The notes under the pieces were generated by a model. That model was given only the letters and a program-made list of their open reading frames with translations. It was not told the origin of the DNA and did not search any database. A stretch of DNA of 10,580 bases from an uncultured Clostridia bacterium (GTDB lineage Bacteria > Bacillota > Clostridia > TANB77 > CAG-508): assembly GCA_948852945.1 (NCBI GenBank), contig CAQPBJ010000033.1, positions 1 to 10,580 on the forward strand, in the 5' to 3' direction. Positions 1 to 8,034 of the stretch are shown in pieces. Within the stretch, counting starts at the first letter, position 1. The number at the start of each line of letters is the position of its first letter. The translations under genes and the position numbers were made by a program.

Positions 1-41
1 TACAACTACACAAATTTGTTTTTGTAGATTTTATTTTGGAT

Positions 42-72
42 AAAAAAAGTACTAACATAAATTAGTACTTTT
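42..72 (-). terminator. Intrinsic terminator of the cation-export operon
   Basis: Read on the minus strand, a perfect 11-bp stem (AAAAGTACTAA with TTAGTACTTTT) closes a 6-base loop and is followed by a run of seven T. It begins 9 bases after the stop codon of the exchanger gene, so it ends the ATPase-exchanger transcript. The stem is symmetric and A/T-flanked, so it might also act weakly on plus-strand transcription. Confidence 0.85.
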
Positions 73-80
73 AAAGAACT

Positions 81-1037
81 TTATATTGCAAACAACATTG
101 CCATGTATAATGCATATAACATTAGATAGGTAATGCCGTTTGATCTTGTCATTTCGTCTTTTTTGTCTGTGTATGGGAAGATACACAAAACGATAGTTGA
201 TACTATTAATATTCCCATTTGTAGGTTATATGTTGGATTATATTTTATTGGAGATATTACAGCTGATGCTCCAATTATTAATAATATGTTAAATATGTTT
301 GATCCTATAATGTTTCCTATTGCTATATCTGAATCGTGTTTAACTGCTGCTGTTACGCTTGTTACTAATTCTGGTAGGCTGGTTCCTATTGCGATTATTG
401 TTAGACTTATAATTTTTTCGCTTATATTGAACATTCTAGCTATTTTTTCTGAATGTTCTACTACAAAATCGCCTCCAAACTTTAAGGCTATTATTCCTAA
501 AATAACATAGATTATATTTACTATTGTGCTTCTTTTTTTCTTTTCTTCTGCTTCTTTTACTTCTTCAATTCCGTCAAATGCTTCACCTTTTTTTGCCATA
601 ATAATTGTATAGATTATAAACATTGCAAATAGTGCTAATAAAATTATTGCGTCTATTCTTGATATTCCGTTTCCTATATTACATAAAACTGTAAATATTA
701 TTGTTAAGCCTAAGCACATTGGAATTTCGATAAATTTTGTTTCTTTTTTAAATATTATTGGTGTTATTGTTGCTGATAGTCCTAATATTAGTAATAGGTT
801 GCATAGGTTACTTCCTATTACATTTCCCATTGCCATGTCTTCATAACCATCTAAGGCTGAAGTTATACTTACAAATAATTCTGGCATTGATGTTCCTATT
901 GATACTATTGTTAATCCAATTATTATTTCTGGTATATGAAATTTTTTTGCTATTCCACTTGCTCCTTCTACTAAAAAGTCTGCTCCTTTTATTAGTAGAA
1001 CGAAGCCAAGTGCTATTATTAATATATTTATTATCAT
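81..1037 (-). CDS. CaCA-family sodium/calcium (cation) exchanger, CaxA/YrbG-like
   Basis: A 318-residue integral membrane antiporter of the Ca2+:cation antiporter family, expected to expel Ca2+ or a related divalent cation in exchange for Na+ or H+. Two inverted alpha-repeats carry the family signature: G-T-S-M-P-E-L at residues 48-54 followed by GNVIGSN at 71-77, and G-T-S-L-P-E-L at 218-224 followed by GNIIGSN at 241-247, offset by 170 residues. The Glu of each PEL motif is the ion ligand in this family. About ten hydrophobic segments flank a charged cytoplasmic loop (about 150-170, rich in Lys/Glu), as is usual. Length is normal. The ATG has a GGAG ribosome binding site 6 bases upstream. 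It lies 29 bases after the ATPase gene with no terminator between, so it should share that promoter and riboswitch. This makes Mn2+ a plausible substrate (inference). The ion cannot be fixed from sequence. Confidence 0.9.
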   Translation of the reverse strand: MIINILIIALGFVLLIKGADFLVEGASGIAKKFHIPEIIIGLTIVSIGTSMPELFVSITSALDGYEDMAMGNVIGSNLCNLLLILGLSATITPIIFKKETKFIEIPMCLGLTIIFTVLCNIGNGISRIDAIILLALFAMFIIYTIIMAKKGEAFDGIEEVKEAEEKKKRSTIVNIIYVILGIIALKFGGDFVVEHSEKIARMFNISEKIISLTIIAIGTSLPELVTSVTAAVKHDSDIAIGNIIGSNIFNILLIIGASAVISPIKYNPTYNLQMGILIVSTIVLCIFPYTDKKDEMTRSNGITYLMLYALYMAMLFAI

Positions 1038-1066
1038 TTTTTTCTCCTAATAGGTTGTTTTATGAA

Positions 1067-3703
1067 TTATGCTATTTTTCTTCTAATAAATTTAATTATT
1101 TCTGTTATTGGTATTATTAAAAATGCTAATCCAAACGCTACAGCAAATTCTTCTAAATTAATTTGTGCTAAACCAAATAAGTTTGATAATGCTGGTATAT
1201 ATATTACTCCTAATGTAAAAATTAGAGATAATATAAATGATCCTACCATCCATTTGTTTTTATTTTTTATTTTAAATATAGAACCTCTTTGACTTCTCAT
1301 TGATATTGCATGAAATAATTGTACTAAGTTTGCTGTTAAAAATGCCATTGTCATTCCATCTTTTGATTCAAAGATTCCATATTTACCAAGTTCTATGTGT
1401 TGTCCTATGAAGAAAGATGCTATTATTATAGTAGCCATTATGAATCCTTGTATAAATATTGATACTCCTGCGCCATTAGAAAATACGCTTTCATTTGATT
1501 TGCGTGGTTTTCTTCCCATTAAATCTCCTTCAGCTTTTTCCATTCCTAAGGCTAATCCTGGTGTGCTATCTGTTACCATGTTAATCCATAATAGTTGTGC
1601 TGGTGTTACTATTGTTATTCCAAATGCTGATGCTAAGAATACATACATTACTTCTGCTGCGTTTGTAGATAATTGAAATTGTAATACTTTTCTAATGTTG
1701 TCATAGATTTTTCTTCCTTCTTCTACTGCATTTACTATTGTTGCAAAATTATCATCTGCTAAAATCATGTCAGATGCGCCTTTTGTAACATCTGTTCCTG
1801 TTATTCCCATACTTACACCAATGTCTGCTGCTTTGATTGATGGTGCATCGTTTACTCCATCTCCTGTCATTGCTACTACTAATTCTTGGGATTTTAGGGC
1901 TTTTACTATTTTTGTTTTGTGTTCTGGCTGAACTCTTGCAAATACTGAATGTGTATTTACTATTTTTATTAATTCTTCATCTGATATGTCGTTTAATTCT
2001 GCACCTGTTATTGCTTCTTCTGATGTTGTTATTATTTTTAAGTCTTTTCCAATTGCTGTTGCTGTATCTATGTGATCACCTGTTATCATAATAGGTCTTA
2101 TTCCAGCTTTTCTGCAGTTTTCAATTGCATCATATACTTCTGGTCTGCATGGGTCTATCATTCCAACAAATCCTATAAAAGTTAAATCTTTTTCTAATGT
2201 ATCTGGATCAAAGTTTTCTGGAACATTATTATATTCTTTATAACATGCTCCTAGTACTCTTAGGGCTTTATCTGCATATTTTTTGTTCTCTTTTTTTATT
2301 TCTTTTTTAAGTTCTTCTGTGATTGGAACTATTTCGCCTTTTTCGTTTATTATGTTTGTGCATCTGTCTAATAATATTTCACATGCACCTTTAGTATATT
2401 GAATAATTTTTCCATCTTTTTTATGGACTGTTGACATCATTTTTCTCATTGAGTCAAATGGCGCTTCTCCTATTCTAGGTGCTTCTTTTTCTAATTTATA
2501 TTTTGGTAAGCCTAGTTTATTTGCAAAGTTTACTAATGCTGCTTCAGTTGGTTCTCCTGTTGCGTCTTCTTTTCCTTCAAGTATTTCTGCGTCAGAACAT
2601 AAAGCCATTGCTTCTGCTAATAATTGTTCATTTGCTGTTTTATTTTCTACAACTGTCATTTTGTTTTGGGTTAATGTTCCAGTTTTATCTGTACATATTA
2701 CTTGAGTACATCCTAAAGTTTCTACAGCATTTAATTTTCTAATAAGTGCTTGTTTTTTTGACATGGATGTTACACCTATTGAAAGTATTATAGTTACTAC
2801 TGCTGGTAATCCTTCTGGTATTGCTGCAACTGCAAGTGCTACTGCTATTAGAAATGTATCTAATATATGTGCTCCTGTAAAATCTCCTGTTTTTATAATT
2901 CCGAATATAAAAACAAATACACTTATTCCTATTACTAGTTTAGTTAATACTTGTGAAATTTCTGCCATTTTCTTTTGAAGTGGTGTTTTTTCTTCATCTG
3001 AAGTTTGTAGTGCTTGTGCGATTTTTCCCATTTCTGTATCCATTCCAGTTGATACAACAACGGCTTTTCCTCTTCCATATACTACTGTGCTTCCACTGTA
3101 TAGCATATTTGTTCTATCTCCTAGTGGGATATCTACTGTATTTTCTTTTAAATTTATTAAGTCTACTATTTTGGTTACTGGTACTGATTCTCCTGTTAAA
3201 GCTGCTTCTTCGACTTTCATACTAAATGATTCTAGTATTCTACAGTCAGCTGGTATTGCATCTCCTGCTTCTAATACTATTACATCTCCTACGACTAATT
3301 CTTCGCTTTTTACATTTTTAATTGTTCCATCTCTTATTACTTTTGATGTAGCTTTTGTCATTTCCATAAGTGATTCAATAGCGTTTTCAGCCTTGTTTTC
3401 TTGCACTAATCCTAATATAGTGTTTACTATTACTACAAATAGAATGATAAATACATCTGTAAATGATTCTCCGCTAATTACAGCTGTTACTGCTGAAATA
3501 ATCGCGGCTACTAATAGCATTATAATCATTGGGTCCATTAGCGATTTAACAAACTTTTTCACTATTCCATCTTTTGGTGGTTCTTTTAATTTGTTTGGCC
3601 CCTCTTTTTCAAGTGTTGCTTTGGCTTGCTTTTCGCTAATTCCATTCATACTTGAATGTGCGGCTTTTAAAACTTCTTCTGCATTTTTTAAATATGGCTT
3701 CAA
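1067..3703 (-). CDS. P-type Ca2+-transporting ATPase (P2A type, SERCA/PMR1-like), TTG start
   Basis: An 878-residue ATP-driven cation pump of the plasma membrane. Landmarks, numbered from the TTG start: N-terminal cation-ATPase domain (about 1-60), actuator TGES at 170-173, TM4 ion-site motif PEGLP at 296-300, phosphorylation motif DKTGT (Asp339), nucleotide-binding KGA at 438-440, TGD at 541-543, hinge TGDGVND at 613-619, TM5 NAAE at 681-684, TM6 NMVTD at 708-712, then four C-terminal helices. PEGLP, NAAE and NMVTD match the SERCA-type Ca2+ ligands. The TM8 position aligned by eye with SERCA Glu908 is Gln795, so site I may be absent and only one ion carried, as in PMR1-type Ca2+/Mn2+ pumps (inference). 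The frame stays open upstream to 3778, but the perfect ribosome binding site sits 7 bases before TTG 3703, and the extension would run back into the terminator hairpin. It is the first gene of the operon, preceded by a manganese-type riboswitch; the exchanger gene follows. Confidence 0.93.
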   Translation of the reverse strand: MKPYLKNAEEVLKAAHSSMNGISEKQAKATLEKEGPNKLKEPPKDGIVKKFVKSLMDPMIIMLLVAAIISAVTAVISGESFTDVFIILFVVIVNTILGLVQENKAENAIESLMEMTKATSKVIRDGTIKNVKSEELVVGDVIVLEAGDAIPADCRILESFSMKVEEAALTGESVPVTKIVDLINLKENTVDIPLGDRTNMLYSGSTVVYGRGKAVVVSTGMDTEMGKIAQALQTSDEEKTPLQKKMAEISQVLTKLVIGISVFVFIFGIIKTGDFTGAHILDTFLIAVALAVAAIPEGLPAVVTIILSIGVTSMSKKQALIRKLNAVETLGCTQVICTDKTGTLTQNKMTVVENKTANEQLLAEAMALCSDAEILEGKEDATGEPTEAALVNFANKLGLPKYKLEKEAPRIGEAPFDSMRKMMSTVHKKDGKIIQYTKGACEILLDRCTNIINEKGEIVPITEELKKEIKKENKKYADKALRVLGACYKEYNNVPENFDPDTLEKDLTFIGFVGMIDPCRPEVYDAIENCRKAGIRPIMITGDHIDTATAIGKDLKIITTSEEAITGAELNDISDEELIKIVNTHSVFARVQPEHKTKIVKALKSQELVVAMTGDGVNDAPSIKAADIGVSMGITGTDVTKGASDMILADDNFATIVNAVEEGRKIYDNIRKVLQFQLSTNAAEVMYVFLASAFGITIVTPAQLLWINMVTDSTPGLALGMEKAEGDLMGRKPRKSNESVFSNGAGVSIFIQGFIMATIIIASFFIGQHIELGKYGIFESKDGMTMAFLTANLVQLFHAISMRSQRGSIFKIKNKNKWMVGSFILSLIFTLGVIYIPALSNLFGLAQINLEEFAVAFGLAFLIIPITEIIKFIRRKIA

Positions 3704-3710
3704 TCTTTTG

Positions 3711-3718
3711 TCCTCCTT
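3711..3718 (-). promoter_or_regulatory. Ribosome binding site that fixes the TTG start of the ATPase
   Basis: AAGGAGGA on the minus strand is a full match to the anti-Shine-Dalgarno sequence. It lies 7 bases before the TTG at 3703. No ATG lies in frame at suitable spacing, so TTG is the most likely initiator. Confidence 0.85.
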
Positions 3719-3740
3719 GTTTATTATATGCTTTCTATAA

Positions 3741-3786
3741 TATAAAAAGACTTGTTTGCATCTAGAATAAAGATACAAACAAGTCT
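3741..3786 (-). terminator. Riboswitch expression platform: leader terminator of the ATPase operon
   Basis: Two 16-base arms (3771-3786 and 3748-3763) pair across a 7-base loop, with 15 Watson-Crick pairs and one G-U pair when read as minus-strand RNA. On the plus strand that pair would be a C-A mismatch, which supports minus-strand transcription. The stem runs straight into a T-rich tail (TTTTTATATT). It lies inside the 5' leader, about 40 bases before the ATPase start. Its 5' arm is also the 3' strand of aptamer stem P1, so the two folds exclude each other: the terminator forms when the aptamer does not. This is the standard arrangement for a switch that turns expression on when ligand binds. 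Confidence 0.82.
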
Positions 3787-3873
3787 CATTATTTAAAACA
3801 TAGACAGATTATGAAAATCGGGTATGTTGCCTATGTTACACGTCTTTTTCGTGCTAATTACTCCCTTATTATG
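3778..3873 (-). promoter_or_regulatory. Probable yybP-ykoY (Mn2+) riboswitch aptamer
   Basis: Minus-strand features that fit this class: P1 formed by AATAAG (3870-3865) with CTTGTT (3783-3778); the hallmark loop GGGAGTA (3865-3859; consensus GGGGAGUAGC) opposite GAGAC just before the 3' P1 strand; a hairpin GCACG/CGTGT (3854-3850 with 3842-3838); and stem AACATAG/CTATGTT (3837-3831 with 3803-3797) enclosing the second conserved loop, GCAACATAC (3830-3822; consensus contains CAACAUAC). The class is known to sense Mn2+, and members precede P-type cation ATPases in lactococci and streptococci. The RNA begins almost exactly at P1, just below a strong promoter. Deviations: GGGAG not GGGGAG, and extra bases (AATT) before AGC. 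Ligand identity is inferred from the family; consensus recall is from memory. Confidence 0.78.
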
Positions 3874-3878
3874 TTTGA

Positions 3879-3907
3879 ATTATATATTATAGTAAAAATT
3901 ATTACAA
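3879..3907 (-). promoter_or_regulatory. Sigma-A-type promoter of the riboswitch-ATPase-exchanger operon
   Basis: On the minus strand TTGTAA (3907-3902) and a perfect TATAAT (3884-3879) are separated by 17 bases. Transcription would start near 3872, immediately before riboswitch stem P1. This positional fit supports both calls. Confidence 0.8.
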
Positions 3908-3974
3908 GTGTTTTTCATCTTTTTAAATCGACATTTTTATGCAATATGGTATATTATTTTGGATTTGTTTTTTC

Positions 3975-5762
3975 TTATTTTGATGTCTTTTCTTCTGTCT
4001 TTTCTTGACTTGTTATATCTTTTTCCTTCTTTATTCCATCAACTATTGTTATGAATTTTACTTTTCCTGTACTTTCTTCTGAAATTTGAGTAAAAGTATC
4101 GTATTCTTCTGCTAGTTCTTGTAATTTTTGTGCTCTTGTTGATATATTTTTTATATTATTGTTTGCATAATTGTATATTACATTTATTCCTGATTCATTA
4201 AATTTGTGTGTTCCTTCTACTAGCGTTATTGATCCGTTATCAAGTTGTTCTAATCCATTTGATAATTGATTTAGTCCTTCATTTAATGTTGTCATTTGAT
4301 TTATTACTTTTTTAGTTGCTTCTTTTTTTACGCTGTTTCCTACTTGAACTGCAACTTGTCTTGATATGCTTTTAGCTGCTGTTTTGGCTGTTTCTTCTGC
4401 TGTTTTTAATGCTGTTTGCTCAGCTATTTGTTTTGCACTTGCTATTCCTTTTGTCTCTATTTGGTTTCTTTGTGCTTCTACTCCACTATCAGCTTTTGCT
4501 ATAATATTTGCTTTTTCTGTTTCTGTTAAAGTAGTATCTATATTGTTTGCTATTTGTTCTCCGATTGCTGTTGCTGTAGCATCGTCTATGCTTGGGTTAC
4601 TTGTTTTAGCTGCAACTATCGCACCTTGTTTTACCGCTTCTTTTGTTTGTAATTTTGCTTCGATTGCTGATTGAATTGCTGTAGCTCTTGCAATTTCTTT
4701 TGCATTTTGTATATATTGTTCTTTTATTATTCCTGCTTGAGCATCTATTCCATTGTCTGCATTTTGTATAATCATATTTATTTGCTCTTGTGATAGTGTT
4801 ATTTCTCCTACTACTTGCTGTTCTATCATTGTTAATGTCTTTTCATCTAATGCATCTTGATTATCATACTTTAAAGTATTTATTGCTTTTTGTACTTCTG
4901 TTTGTATTTGATTTGCTCCATTGTTTGCTATATGTATTCCTTCTGATAGGCTTTTTGCTCCTTCTTCAATTTGGTTGCTTGCTGTTTTCAAACTTTCTAC
5001 TTTTGAATATAATTCATCTATTTTTGAAAAAATATCTAAATTTAATTCTTTTGCGTTTATTGGCATTGCATACATAATTATATTATTCATTTCAAATTCT
5101 TTTGAATCCATTTCTATTTCGATTGTGTCTGGTATGTCTAGTTCCTCTGCTTTTAAACTTTCTTTTAATCCTGGAAATGTCATTCCTGCTATCATTGTTT
5201 TTGAACCATCGTCTATTACTTTGCTATTTTTTGCTTCTATATTTTTATTTTTTTCATTTGAAATACTCGTTCCACATGCCACTATAAAAGGTGTATACAT
5301 TTTTTCTTTTTCACCGTTTATTTCAACTTCTTTTGTTTCTTTGTTTTCTACTTTTATTGTAATTTTTATTTTGCCGCTTTTTCTTGCTATTTCTGCTGGT
5401 GCTAATTCTTTCTCATTTAATTCATATTTTATTTTTACTCTTATTGGTATTTCTTTATCTGTTTGACCTTTATAGTATATGTCGTTTGAATTTGCTTCCC
5501 ATATAAGACTTTCTCCTTCTTTTTTAAATGTTTCATCTCCTGATGTGTTTTCAATATTTAGAAGATTAGTCATATCCTTTAATATTTTTTCATCATTTTC
5601 ATTTATAAGATGGGTTGTTACTATTGTCTGATATCTTTCTCCATCTGGTTTTAAATTAGAGTATACTGTTTCGTCTTTCGTAAAAGCTGAAACTGGTAAT
5701 GTATACATTAAAGTTGTTCCTAATATTATGCTTGCTGTTATTTTAGATAATTTGTTATTCAT
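3975..5762 (-). CDS. Secreted helical protein with Leu-x-x-Gly heptads, partner of an MMPL transporter
   Basis: A 595-residue exported protein of unknown function. Residues 1-26 are a signal peptide (Lys at 4 and 7, hydrophobic 8-22, likely cut after V-S-A26). Residues 27-240 look like a mixed beta/alpha domain. Residues 262-285 and 492-525 hold Leu/Ile-x-x-Gly heptads (IEEG, LSEG; LNEG, LSNG, LDNG, LVEG), a pattern known from YhgE/Pip-type and MMPL-associated proteins. Between them is an Ala-rich helical block with a duplication: residues 321-370 resemble 410-460 (shared cores I-I-x-x-A-D-x-G and A-K-x-I-A). No C-terminal membrane helix or LPxTG signal is present; the end is Lys/Glu-rich. 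The ATG lies 15 bases after the MMPL stop, and AAAGGAG directly follows that stop, so the two genes are cotranscribed and probably translationally linked. A wall-spanning adaptor or accessory role is inference; no enzyme motif is seen. Confidence 0.8.
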   Translation of the reverse strand: MNNKLSKITASIILGTTLMYTLPVSAFTKDETVYSNLKPDGERYQTIVTTHLINENDEKILKDMTNLLNIENTSGDETFKKEGESLIWEANSNDIYYKGQTDKEIPIRVKIKYELNEKELAPAEIARKSGKIKITIKVENKETKEVEINGEKEKMYTPFIVACGTSISNEKNKNIEAKNSKVIDDGSKTMIAGMTFPGLKESLKAEELDIPDTIEIEMDSKEFEMNNIIMYAMPINAKELNLDIFSKIDELYSKVESLKTASNQIEEGAKSLSEGIHIANNGANQIQTEVQKAINTLKYDNQDALDEKTLTMIEQQVVGEITLSQEQINMIIQNADNGIDAQAGIIKEQYIQNAKEIARATAIQSAIEAKLQTKEAVKQGAIVAAKTSNPSIDDATATAIGEQIANNIDTTLTETEKANIIAKADSGVEAQRNQIETKGIASAKQIAEQTALKTAEETAKTAAKSISRQVAVQVGNSVKKEATKKVINQMTTLNEGLNQLSNGLEQLDNGSITLVEGTHKFNESGINVIYNYANNNIKNISTRAQKLQELAEEYDTFTQISEESTGKVKFITIVDGIKKEKDITSQEKTEEKTSK

Positions 5763-5777
5763 TTTTTATTCTCCTTT

Positions 5778-7844
5778 CTATTGTTTGACCTCTTGCATTT
5801 TTCTTGTTGTTTTACATATTAATTTATCAAATATCATTAATAATGATGGAATTACGGTTATTACTACAATAACACTAACTATTGCTCCTCTTGCCATTAA
5901 TGTACATAGTGAGCCTATCATTTCTATTTTTGAATATGCTCCTACTCCAAATGTTGCCCCAAAGAAACATAATCCACTTACTATAATTGAACTAATTGAT
6001 GAACCTAATGCTTCTGATATAGCTTCTTTCTTCTTTAGTCCTGACTTTCTATTTTCTATATATTTTGTTGTCATTAGTATTGCATAATCTATTGTAGCTC
6101 CTAGCTGAATTGTTCCTATTACTATTGAGGCTATAAATGGTATTGTTGTATTTGTTAAGAATGAACATCCCATATTTATGAATATCGCAAATTCTATAAC
6201 AAATATTAATAATATAGGCAATGATATTGATGATAGGACAAATATCATTATTATAAATATTACTGCAATTGATACTGTGTTTACATTTCTAAAGTCATGA
6301 TCACTAATTTCTACTAAGTCTTTCATTAGTGGTCCTTCTCCAACAAACATTCCATTTTCATCATATTCTTTTACTATTTTGTTTATTTCGTTTATTTGAG
6401 TGTTTAATTCGTTTGATGCTATTTCATATTTTGAGCTTACTAATATCATTTGATAATGTTCGCTCATGAAAATGTTTTTAATATCATCTGATAATACTTC
6501 TTTAGGTAGTGTTGTTCCTATTTTTGAATATCCTAAAGTGAAGTCTACTCCGTCTATTTTTTCTATTTTTTCTAACATTTCGTTTACTTTATAATCTTCT
6601 ATATCCTTGTTTATTAATATCATCGCTTCTGACGTTAATCCAAATTTGTTTTTTAACTCATTGTTTGCTGAAATACTTTCTAAGCTTTCTGGTAATGATG
6701 AGTCTAGTTTATGGTAAACTTTTGTATTGTTGTTACAATATGTTGCAATTGGCAATAAAATTACGAAAATTATGATTATTATTTTATAGTGTTTTATTAT
6801 AAATTCTTTTATATGTGTGAATTTAGGTAGTATTTCTTTATGGCTTGTTTTTTCTATTAATTTATCAAATTCTAGTAATAATGCTGGTAATATTGTTACT
6901 ACACTTATTATTCCAAATAAAACACCTTTTGCCATTACTAATCCAATATCTTTTCCTAGTGTTAAGCTCATGCTACATAATGCCAAGAATCCTGCTATTG
7001 TAGTTAATGAACTTCCTAATACTGCTGAGAATGTTTTTTTGATTGCATTTGCCATTGCTTTTTCTTTATTTTTTTCATGTTCTTTTTCTGCTTTATAGCT
7101 GTGATATAAGAATATAGCAAAATCCATTGTTACCCCTAGTTGAAGTACTGCGCTTATTGCTTTTGTTATGTATGATATTTCTCCTAGGAGTATGTTTGTT
7201 CCCATATTAAATAAAATTGCTATTCCTATATTTACTAAAAGAAGTATTGGTGTTAAATAAGAATCTAATGCCAGTTCTAGAACTAATAGACATAATGTAA
7301 CAGCTATTATTACGTATATTGCTATTTCTGAATTTGCTAAGTCTCTAGTATCTATTAATGTTGATGTCATTCCACTTATTTTACATCTTTCATCTGTGAT
7401 TTCTCTTAATGTTTCTACTGTGTTCATTGTTTTGTCTGATGATATTGCTTCTTTAAAAGTTACTAACATTATTGTGCTTCCATCTTTATATATTTTATCT
7501 TTTATATCATCTGGTATTGATTCTATTGGTACATTGCTGCCTATTATGTCGGAACTGGAAATTACTTGTTCGACATTTTCTAAATTTTTAAATTCTTTTG
7601 ATAGGTTTTCAATTTCTTTATTTTTCATGTTGTCTAAAATTACTATTGAAAAACCTCCCATATTGAATTCATTTGATAGGATATTTTCTCCTTCAATTGT
7701 TTCTATATCTTCTGGAAGATATACTAATATGTCGTAATTAATTCTTGTTGATTTCATTCCTATTATTGCTGGAATCAATAATATTAATGTTATTATTATG
7801 ATTATTTTTCTATATTTGCATATTATCTCTCCAAATTTTGACAT
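5778..7844 (-). CDS. MMPL/RND-superfamily transporter
   Basis: A 688-residue polytopic membrane protein with the two-fold repeat of the MMPL family: helix (13-30), large extracytoplasmic loop (about 31-170), five helices (174-325), then helix (352-369), second loop (about 370-520) and five helices (523-673). Such proteins use the proton gradient to export lipids, peptides or toxic compounds. The proton-relay position in the fourth helix of each half is visible as L-G-V-T-M-D241-F and L-G-A-T-I-D586-Y; mycobacterial MmpL3 has Asp-Tyr at both, so the first half has Phe instead of Tyr. The short length resembles the Gram-positive YdfJ-like branch, with no periplasmic adaptor docking region expected. 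ATG start; AAAGGAG lies 9 bases upstream. First gene of a two-gene operon with the secreted heptad protein; the TetR-family gene is divergent and probably represses it. The substrate is unknown. Confidence 0.92.
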   Translation of the reverse strand: MSKFGEIICKYRKIIIIITLILLIPAIIGMKSTRINYDILVYLPEDIETIEGENILSNEFNMGGFSIVILDNMKNKEIENLSKEFKNLENVEQVISSSDIIGSNVPIESIPDDIKDKIYKDGSTIMLVTFKEAISSDKTMNTVETLREITDERCKISGMTSTLIDTRDLANSEIAIYVIIAVTLCLLVLELALDSYLTPILLLVNIGIAILFNMGTNILLGEISYITKAISAVLQLGVTMDFAIFLYHSYKAEKEHEKNKEKAMANAIKKTFSAVLGSSLTTIAGFLALCSMSLTLGKDIGLVMAKGVLFGIISVVTILPALLLEFDKLIEKTSHKEILPKFTHIKEFIIKHYKIIIIIFVILLPIATYCNNNTKVYHKLDSSLPESLESISANNELKNKFGLTSEAMILINKDIEDYKVNEMLEKIEKIDGVDFTLGYSKIGTTLPKEVLSDDIKNIFMSEHYQMILVSSKYEIASNELNTQINEINKIVKEYDENGMFVGEGPLMKDLVEISDHDFRNVNTVSIAVIFIIMIFVLSSISLPILLIFVIEFAIFINMGCSFLTNTTIPFIASIVIGTIQLGATIDYAILMTTKYIENRKSGLKKKEAISEALGSSISSIIVSGLCFFGATFGVGAYSKIEMIGSLCTLMARGAIVSVIVVITVIPSLLMIFDKLICKTTRKMQEVKQ

Positions 7845-7878
7845 ACTTTTTTGCTCCTTTCCTTTCTTCTGATTTTCT

Positions 7879-7906
7879 ATTATAGATTTTTTAACAAATT
7901 TTACAA
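7879..7906 (-). promoter_or_regulatory. Promoter of the MMPL operon
   Basis: On the minus strand TTGTAA (7906-7901) and TATAAT (7884-7879) are 16 bases apart, giving a start near 7872 and a leader of about 28 bases. It faces away from the TetR-family gene, in the shared 190-base region 7845-8034. Confidence 0.7.
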
Positions 7907-7953
7907 CGACACTTTTTTTGTTTTAGAAAGATAATCTACTTTTTTATTTGTTT

Positions 7954-7963
7954 TGTATATACA
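7954..7963. promoter_or_regulatory. Candidate TetR-type operator half or core (perfect palindrome)
   Basis: TGTATATACA is a perfect 10-base palindrome roughly midway between the two divergent promoters, where an operator of the adjacent TetR-family protein would be expected. It is short and AT-rich, so chance is a real alternative. I found no longer convincing dyad overlapping either promoter. Confidence 0.3.
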
Positions 7964-7983
7964 CTTGTAGTTTTTCTTTACTT

Positions 7984-8012
7984 TTGTCGAAAAACGTTAT
8001 ATCATATTTATA
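7984..8012 (+). promoter_or_regulatory. Possible promoter of the TetR-family gene
   Basis: TTGTCG (7984-7989) and TTTATA (8007-8012) are 17 bases apart, upstream of the ribosome binding site at 8020-8026. The -10 is a weak match, and other AT-rich hexamers nearby are possible. Confidence 0.4.
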
Positions 8013-8034
8013 CATATATAAGGAGGTATTAAAT

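Noticed and set aside
5..37. Possible plus-strand terminator (CTACA ... TGTAG then T-rich) for a gene left of the window
   Set aside because: Only a 5-bp outer stem with a 4-base bulge before the inner pairs, and no gene visible upstream to end; too weak to call.
3087..3740. Long open frame on the plus strand opposite the ATPase
   Set aside because: It is antisense to a highly conserved pump, has no ribosome binding site, and its product is composition-driven. The same holds for the other plus-strand frames opposite the minus-strand genes.
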